From assembly GCF_008973715.1 (NCBI RefSeq), contig NZ_WBOL01000003.1:1-64000 (forward strand): a stretch of DNA of 64,000 nucleotides. The letters run 5' to 3'. This document shows, piece by piece, positions 63,655 through 64,000 of the stretch (positions are counted from its first letter, which is position 1; each line of letters opens with the position of its first letter). Position numbers and translations under genes: made by a program. The notes under the pieces were generated by a model. It did not search any database. It worked only from the letters and a program-made list of their open reading frames with translations, and was not told where the DNA came from. The stretch comes from Nitrincola schmidtii (GTDB lineage Bacteria > Pseudomonadota > Gammaproteobacteria > Pseudomonadales > Balneatricaceae).

Positions 63655-64000
63655 TTGAAATTACAAATTCCTTTTTGGCTTTACCTAGTCGCATTAATAT
63701 TTGGCGTTGTAATGGGGTTGGCTGGCCTGCGATACACGCCAGACGGTCGAATCAATTTAATGTTGATTTGGCTGGTATGGTGTGGACTTCCATTCATCGG
63801 AGCCTGTATTTCCGGTGTGATGATGTTTAGACGCCACCAACCCCCTTGGCTAGTCCGATTTGCAAAGCTACCGGGGTGGCAAGTGGATCATCAATTCCAA
63901 CTCAGGCTATGGTTAAAGCTTCACCAGCTTTGGTATCTAGTGGGTCTGGGTATTTTACTGGCATTTTTGACACTACTGCTTTTTACAGACTTGGCCTTTG
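63655..64000 (+). CDS. DUF2868 membrane protein (N-terminal part)
   Basis: A TTG at 63655 opens a frame that is still open at the window edge (115 codons). It begins with hydrophobic helices (LYLVALIFGVVMGLAGLRY, LIWLVWCGLPFIGACISG) and ends LALTLLLF-type sequence before TDLAF, the end of the DUF2868 TM region. The family is usually followed by a DUF3482 GTPase gene, expected just outside. No strong Shine-Dalgarno is seen, so the start is provisional. Confidence 0.75.
   Translation, partial: MKLQIPFWLYLVALIFGVVMGLAGLRYTPDGRINLMLIWLVWCGLPFIGACISGVMMFRRHQPPWLVRFAKLPGWQVDHQFQLRLWLKLHQLWYLVGLGILLAFLTLLLFTDLAF

Noticed and set aside
1-64000. tRNA, rRNA or CRISPR array
   Set aside because: No cloverleaf, rRNA-like or regularly spaced direct-repeat stretch was recognised by eye; a covariance search would be decisive.

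Overview
The window reads as chromosomal DNA of a marine-type gammaproteobacterium (Oceanospirillales/Alteromonadales-like; moderate GC, judged by eye). This rests on family content only: umuDC, ectoine synthase, RlmF, leucine (liu) and branched-chain keto-acid (bkd) catabolism, many c-di-GMP proteins and a DUF2868 membrane protein. No rRNA, tRNA, CRISPR array or prophage was seen.

Layout. 0-0.9 kb: LexA-controlled umuDC (umuC cut by the window edge) and a broken GGDEF fragment. 1-3.4 kb: an orphan squalene/phytoene-synthase-like gene, then an AT-rich gene fusing a response-regulator receiver to a BLUF blue-light domain; its four flavin-site residues sit at the same relative spacing as in AppA. 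3.4-18.4 kb: signalling. Here lie a hemerythrin-GAF-PAS-PAS-GGDEF-EAL protein, a periplasmic molybdopterin-fold protein paired with a hybrid histidine kinase, a tandem periplasmic solute-binding protein paired with a diguanylate cyclase, and a SnoaL-PAS-GGDEF protein. Among them are rlmF, a DUF2189 protein, a zinc metallopeptidase, a solitary ectC and a SHOCT protein. 18.4-31.5 kb: eutBC, FKBP, a hydrolase, a TnpB-only IS200/IS605-type element with matching end hairpins, a CHASE-PAS-PAS-GGDEF gene split by an apparent one-base frameshift, a HEWFH zincin, and a sulfate-binding protein divergent from an SLC13 permease.

31.5-54.5 kb is a branched-chain acyl catabolic island. The minus-strand liuR-liuABCDE operon (with an AhpD-like protein and an acyl-CoA synthetase) faces a plus-strand operon coding for a five-gene Liv-type ABC importer, EtfBA, PaaY and an alpha/beta hydrolase. 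Two near-identical 16-bp palindromic sites, one before liuR and one before the importer, suggest that LiuR controls both. A minus-strand bkdA1-bkdA2-bkdB operon follows and ends in a Hanks-type Ser/Thr kinase. Together these would import a branched substrate, decarboxylate its keto acid to an acyl-CoA (BCKDH), oxidise it (LiuA with ETF) and convert it to acetoacetate and acetyl-CoA (LiuBDCE). E3 and the transaminase are not in the window.

54.6-64 kb: an RND efflux pair, transglutaminase-like protein and N-formylglutamate amidohydrolase, a DUF938 methyltransferase, a ZIP transporter, a DUF3750 lipoprotein, a small PLDc_N membrane protein and the start of a DUF2868 gene.

Most interesting: the REC-BLUF photoreceptor, the shared LiuR boxes, the kinase in the bkd operon, the TnpB element, the tandem binding protein with its cyclase, and the solitary ectC.
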